Part shown: in pieces, positions 61,531 through 64,000 of the stretch | Position numbering within the stretch: the first letter of the stretch is position 1 | Layout of the letters: each line of letters begins with the position of its first letter | Notes under the pieces: generated by a model | Told to the model about the DNA's origin: nothing | Seen by the model: only the letters and a program-made list of their open reading frames with translations | The model's database searches: none | Translations under genes and position numbers: made by a program | Assembly (NCBI GenBank): GCA_030848705.1 | Contig: JAUIZM010000012.1 | Coordinates: forward strand, 7,566,679-7,630,678 | Length of the DNA: 64,000 bases | Direction of reading: 5' to 3' | Origin: Heracleum sosnowskyi | Taxonomy: Eukaryota > Streptophyta > Magnoliopsida > Apiales > Apiaceae

Positions 61531-62119
61531 ACCTGTGGAATTGCCACCAAGACCAGTGCCACCCCATGAGTAACTTTGGTAACCTAAAAAGCTGAAAATA
61601 AGCAGCGGAATTGAAATCGTAGGATTCTCGAAACAATACTCCAGTATAGCAGTAAGCAGCTCTCTTAGGGTACGAAGAGGCGGAGGAGGAGGAGGTTGTT
61701 GGTTGCCACCCAATGTTATTGAGATTTGGGTCCCCTGCAACTTCCCAATCAACAAGCTAACTAGAAGTTCCAATTTACCAGTCAATTGAGGAGGGTAGAA
61801 GAGTATTGAGTCCAGGAGGAGAAGTATAAAAGGGGATATTGGTTAAGGGATAATAAGTAGAATAATATGTGGTTTGAGGGAGAGGGAGAGAGGCGTTAGG
61901 AGAGATATTGGTAAAAGAATGATGAGGGACAGAGGTGTTACCGAAGTCATTAAAAGCAGCAGAGTAGTGAGCCTGAGGGATAGAGGAGGTGCTTGCGTAG
62001 AAGACGGGATCAGAGAAACGGCGGCTTGATGGTCTATCGCCGGAGATCGACATCGAAGTGAGACTATCGTCCTCAATTTCGTTTATTATCATGTTTTCTA
62101 CTTTTTTTTTACGTCTCAT
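61531..62119 (-). pseudogene. Unidentified host gene, first exon(s), apparent frameshift
   Basis: It opens at ATG 62119 (MRRKKKVENMIINE; a second ATG is at 62092) and reads a Ser/Pro/Tyr-rich region (SSRRFSDPVFYASTSS, TTYYSTYYPLTNIPFYTSPP). Near 61,810 the coding signal moves to another frame (LTGKLELLVSLLIGKLQG, a polyproline run, a hydrophobic ISIPLLIFSFLGYQSYSWGG) and runs to a GGTATAT donor at about 61530. The switch may be a one-base indel, or my exon model may be wrong. I do not recognise the family. The polyproline region and one hydrophobic segment suggest a membrane-associated protein. Confidence 0.5.
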
Positions 62120-64000
62120 TTTTCCCCAATAAGGCGTGGGTTTTATAAGCAGTCGTTTTGAATTGGATTACCCGGAGTCCGGTCAATTACCTTTTTTTCA
62201 ACTTACATTACTCTTTTATTTTAAAAAACAATTACATGCAATTATCTTTTTTTTACTAAAACATGTTATTATTTCTATTTTTTCATACTAAAATACTTCT
62301 TTTTTTTCAAAAATATCACGACAAATCCTTACTTATTAATTTTAAAACCTATTTTAATACTTTTAATCACCGGAAATTACCTTTTCTACTCAAACTTGTT
62401 ACTTTTTCTATTTATCTTCAATAAAACTTCTCGTTTTCCAAAAATATCACGGCCAAACTGTTATTTATTTATTTTAAAACCAATTTTAATATTTTTAATT
62501 GTTTAAAATTTTTAACACGCCTACTTATTTTTCTTAATAAATGCAATTAATAAAATATTAAAACAAAAATAATAAAATTAATAATGATAAAAAATAATCC
62601 GTGCATTGCACGCGTTTAAAGTTAATATTATATTTTTAAAGACGGAACTTTAAAATTTTTTTGTACCTGTTTTTTTGTACGGTGCTTGTCTTATTTATTA
62701 TTCATTTAATTATTATAAAAATTATTTTATAAGTAGTTACCTTTTCAGTTAAAATACAATAATTTCTTTGTTTTTTCTAACAAAATTCTCTCTTCTCTTT
62801 TTCTAAAAAAATCAAGATCAATTACCTTTTCCAGCTAAAATATATTATTTTTTCTATTTCCTTACTAAAATCTCTCATTTTCCAAATATATCACGAACAA
62901 ACCCTTACTTATTTATTTTCAACCATATTTTAATACACAATTATCTTTCCCTTATTTTTCTAAAAAAATCATGGGAAATTACATTTTTCAGCTAAAACAT
63001 GTTACTTTTTCTATTTATCCTCAATAAAACTTCTCGTTTTCCAAAAATATCACGGGCAAACTGTTATTTATTTATTTTAAAACCAATTTTAATATTTTTA
63101 ATTGTTTAAAATTTTTAACACACCTACTTATTTTTCTTAATAAATACAATTAATAAAATATTAAAACAAAAATAATAAAATAATAATGATAAAAAACAAT
63201 ATGTGCATTGCACGCGTTTAAAGTTAGTATTATATTAAACTTAGCAAAAAAAAAATTAGTATTATATTATTAAAGACAAAACATTAAAAAAAATTGTACC
63301 TGTTTTTTTTGTACGGTGCTTGTCTTATTTATTATTTATTTAATTATTATAAAAATTATTTTATAATTAGTTACCTTTTCAAATAAAATACAATAATTTC
63401 TCTGTTTTTTCTAACAAAATTTTCTCTTCTCTTTTTCTAAAAAAATCACGGTCAATTATTTTTTCCAACTAATTTTTTTTTATTTTCCTTACTAAAATCT
63501 CTCATTTTCCAAATATATAACGAGCAAACGCTTGCTTATTTATTTCCAAACATATTTTAATACACAATTATCTTTCCTTTATTTTTCTAAAAAATCATGG
63601 GCAATTATCTTTATCTTTCCCTTATTTTTCTAAAAAATCATGGGCAATTACCTTTATCTTTCCCTTATTTTTCTAAAAAATCATGGGGAATTACCTTTTT
63701 CAGCTAAAACATGTTACTTTTTCTATTTTTCTTACTAAAATCACTCATTTTCCAAGTATATCACAGACAAAACCTTACTTATTTATTTTCAAATCTATTT
63801 TAATACTTTTGATTGGAAATTGCCTTTCTTCACTTTTAATAAAAGAATTACGGACAACTACCTTTTTCAGCTAAAACATGTTACTTATTCAATTTTCCTT
63901 ACTAAATTCTCTCCTTTTCCAAATATATCACGGGCGCCTTACTTATTTATTTTAAAACCTATTTTGATACTTTTAATTGGCAATTATCTTTTTTTTTTGC
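62120..64000. repeat. AT-rich tandem repeats
   Basis: No gene is seen. A unit of roughly 600 bp at about 62400-62990 recurs at about 63003-63620. Each unit contains GTGCATTGCACGCG (about 62603 and 63206) and gtacggtgcttgtcttattt. A shorter unit of about 47 bp (cccttatttttctaaaaaatcatgg type) occurs three times at 63576-63690. The frame at 63683-63874 lies inside this repeat and is not supported as a gene. Confidence 0.75.

Overview
This is plant nuclear DNA, almost certainly from a eudicot. It has no bacterial gene organisation, it is AT-rich, host genes have GT-AG introns (a SWEET-type sugar transporter is resolved exon by exon), and most of the window is nested plant LTR retrotransposons. 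Nothing here fixes the species; an asterid would fit but I cannot prove it.

Layout. 1-1188: microsatellite-rich, no gene seen. 1198-3827: internally deleted Mutator-like element (MULE) with ~75 bp terminal inverted repeats and a perfect 9 bp target-site duplication (TSD). 3988-17143: complete Copia element E1, minus strand, TSD GTTAT. 18012-54912: one large nest. The host is an old plus-strand Copia, E4. Its 5' LTR is split by Copia E2 (18735-43521, minus), which is itself split by Copia E3 (24259-36342, minus). The E4 gag is further interrupted by a hAT-type MITE (44136-45022, 8 bp TSD) and a Gypsy element E5 (45395-52948, TSD ATTAG). E4 is cut off just inside pol at about 54912. 54922-55833: a small fold-back element and a 5'-truncated LINE tail. 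56683-62119: host genes. These are a small membrane protein (plus strand), a SWEET2-like gene with one nonsense codon (minus strand), a ~970 bp direct duplication flanking it, and an unidentified minus-strand gene. 62120-64000: AT-rich tandem repeats.

The LTR pairs of E1, E2 and E3 differ by eye at about 5/1040, 3/546 and 1/625 positions, so all three are recent. E3 inside E2 is the youngest, which agrees with the nesting. E5 LTRs differ at about 17/1416.

The most interesting signal is shared by E1, E2 and E3, which look like Sirevirus-type Copia elements. (1) Each has a large extra sense gene between pol and the 3' LTR with a conserved C-terminal domain. (2) E2 and E3 also carry a small antisense gene behind its own TATA box, and the two antisense proteins share motifs. 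(3) A GGGGGAG purine tract resembling the 3' polypurine tract is embedded at a conserved KKGE site in the extra gene. (4) A 3'-splice-site-like AG|GG sits at the gag-pol junction although gag and pol are in three different relative frames. (5) Every family has its own short oligonucleotide scattered through its LTRs, spacers and non-conserved coding linkers but absent from conserved pol domains. The Gypsy E5 does the same with a GC-rich 12-mer. The fifth signal is the one I would chase first. All similarities and counts were made by eye.
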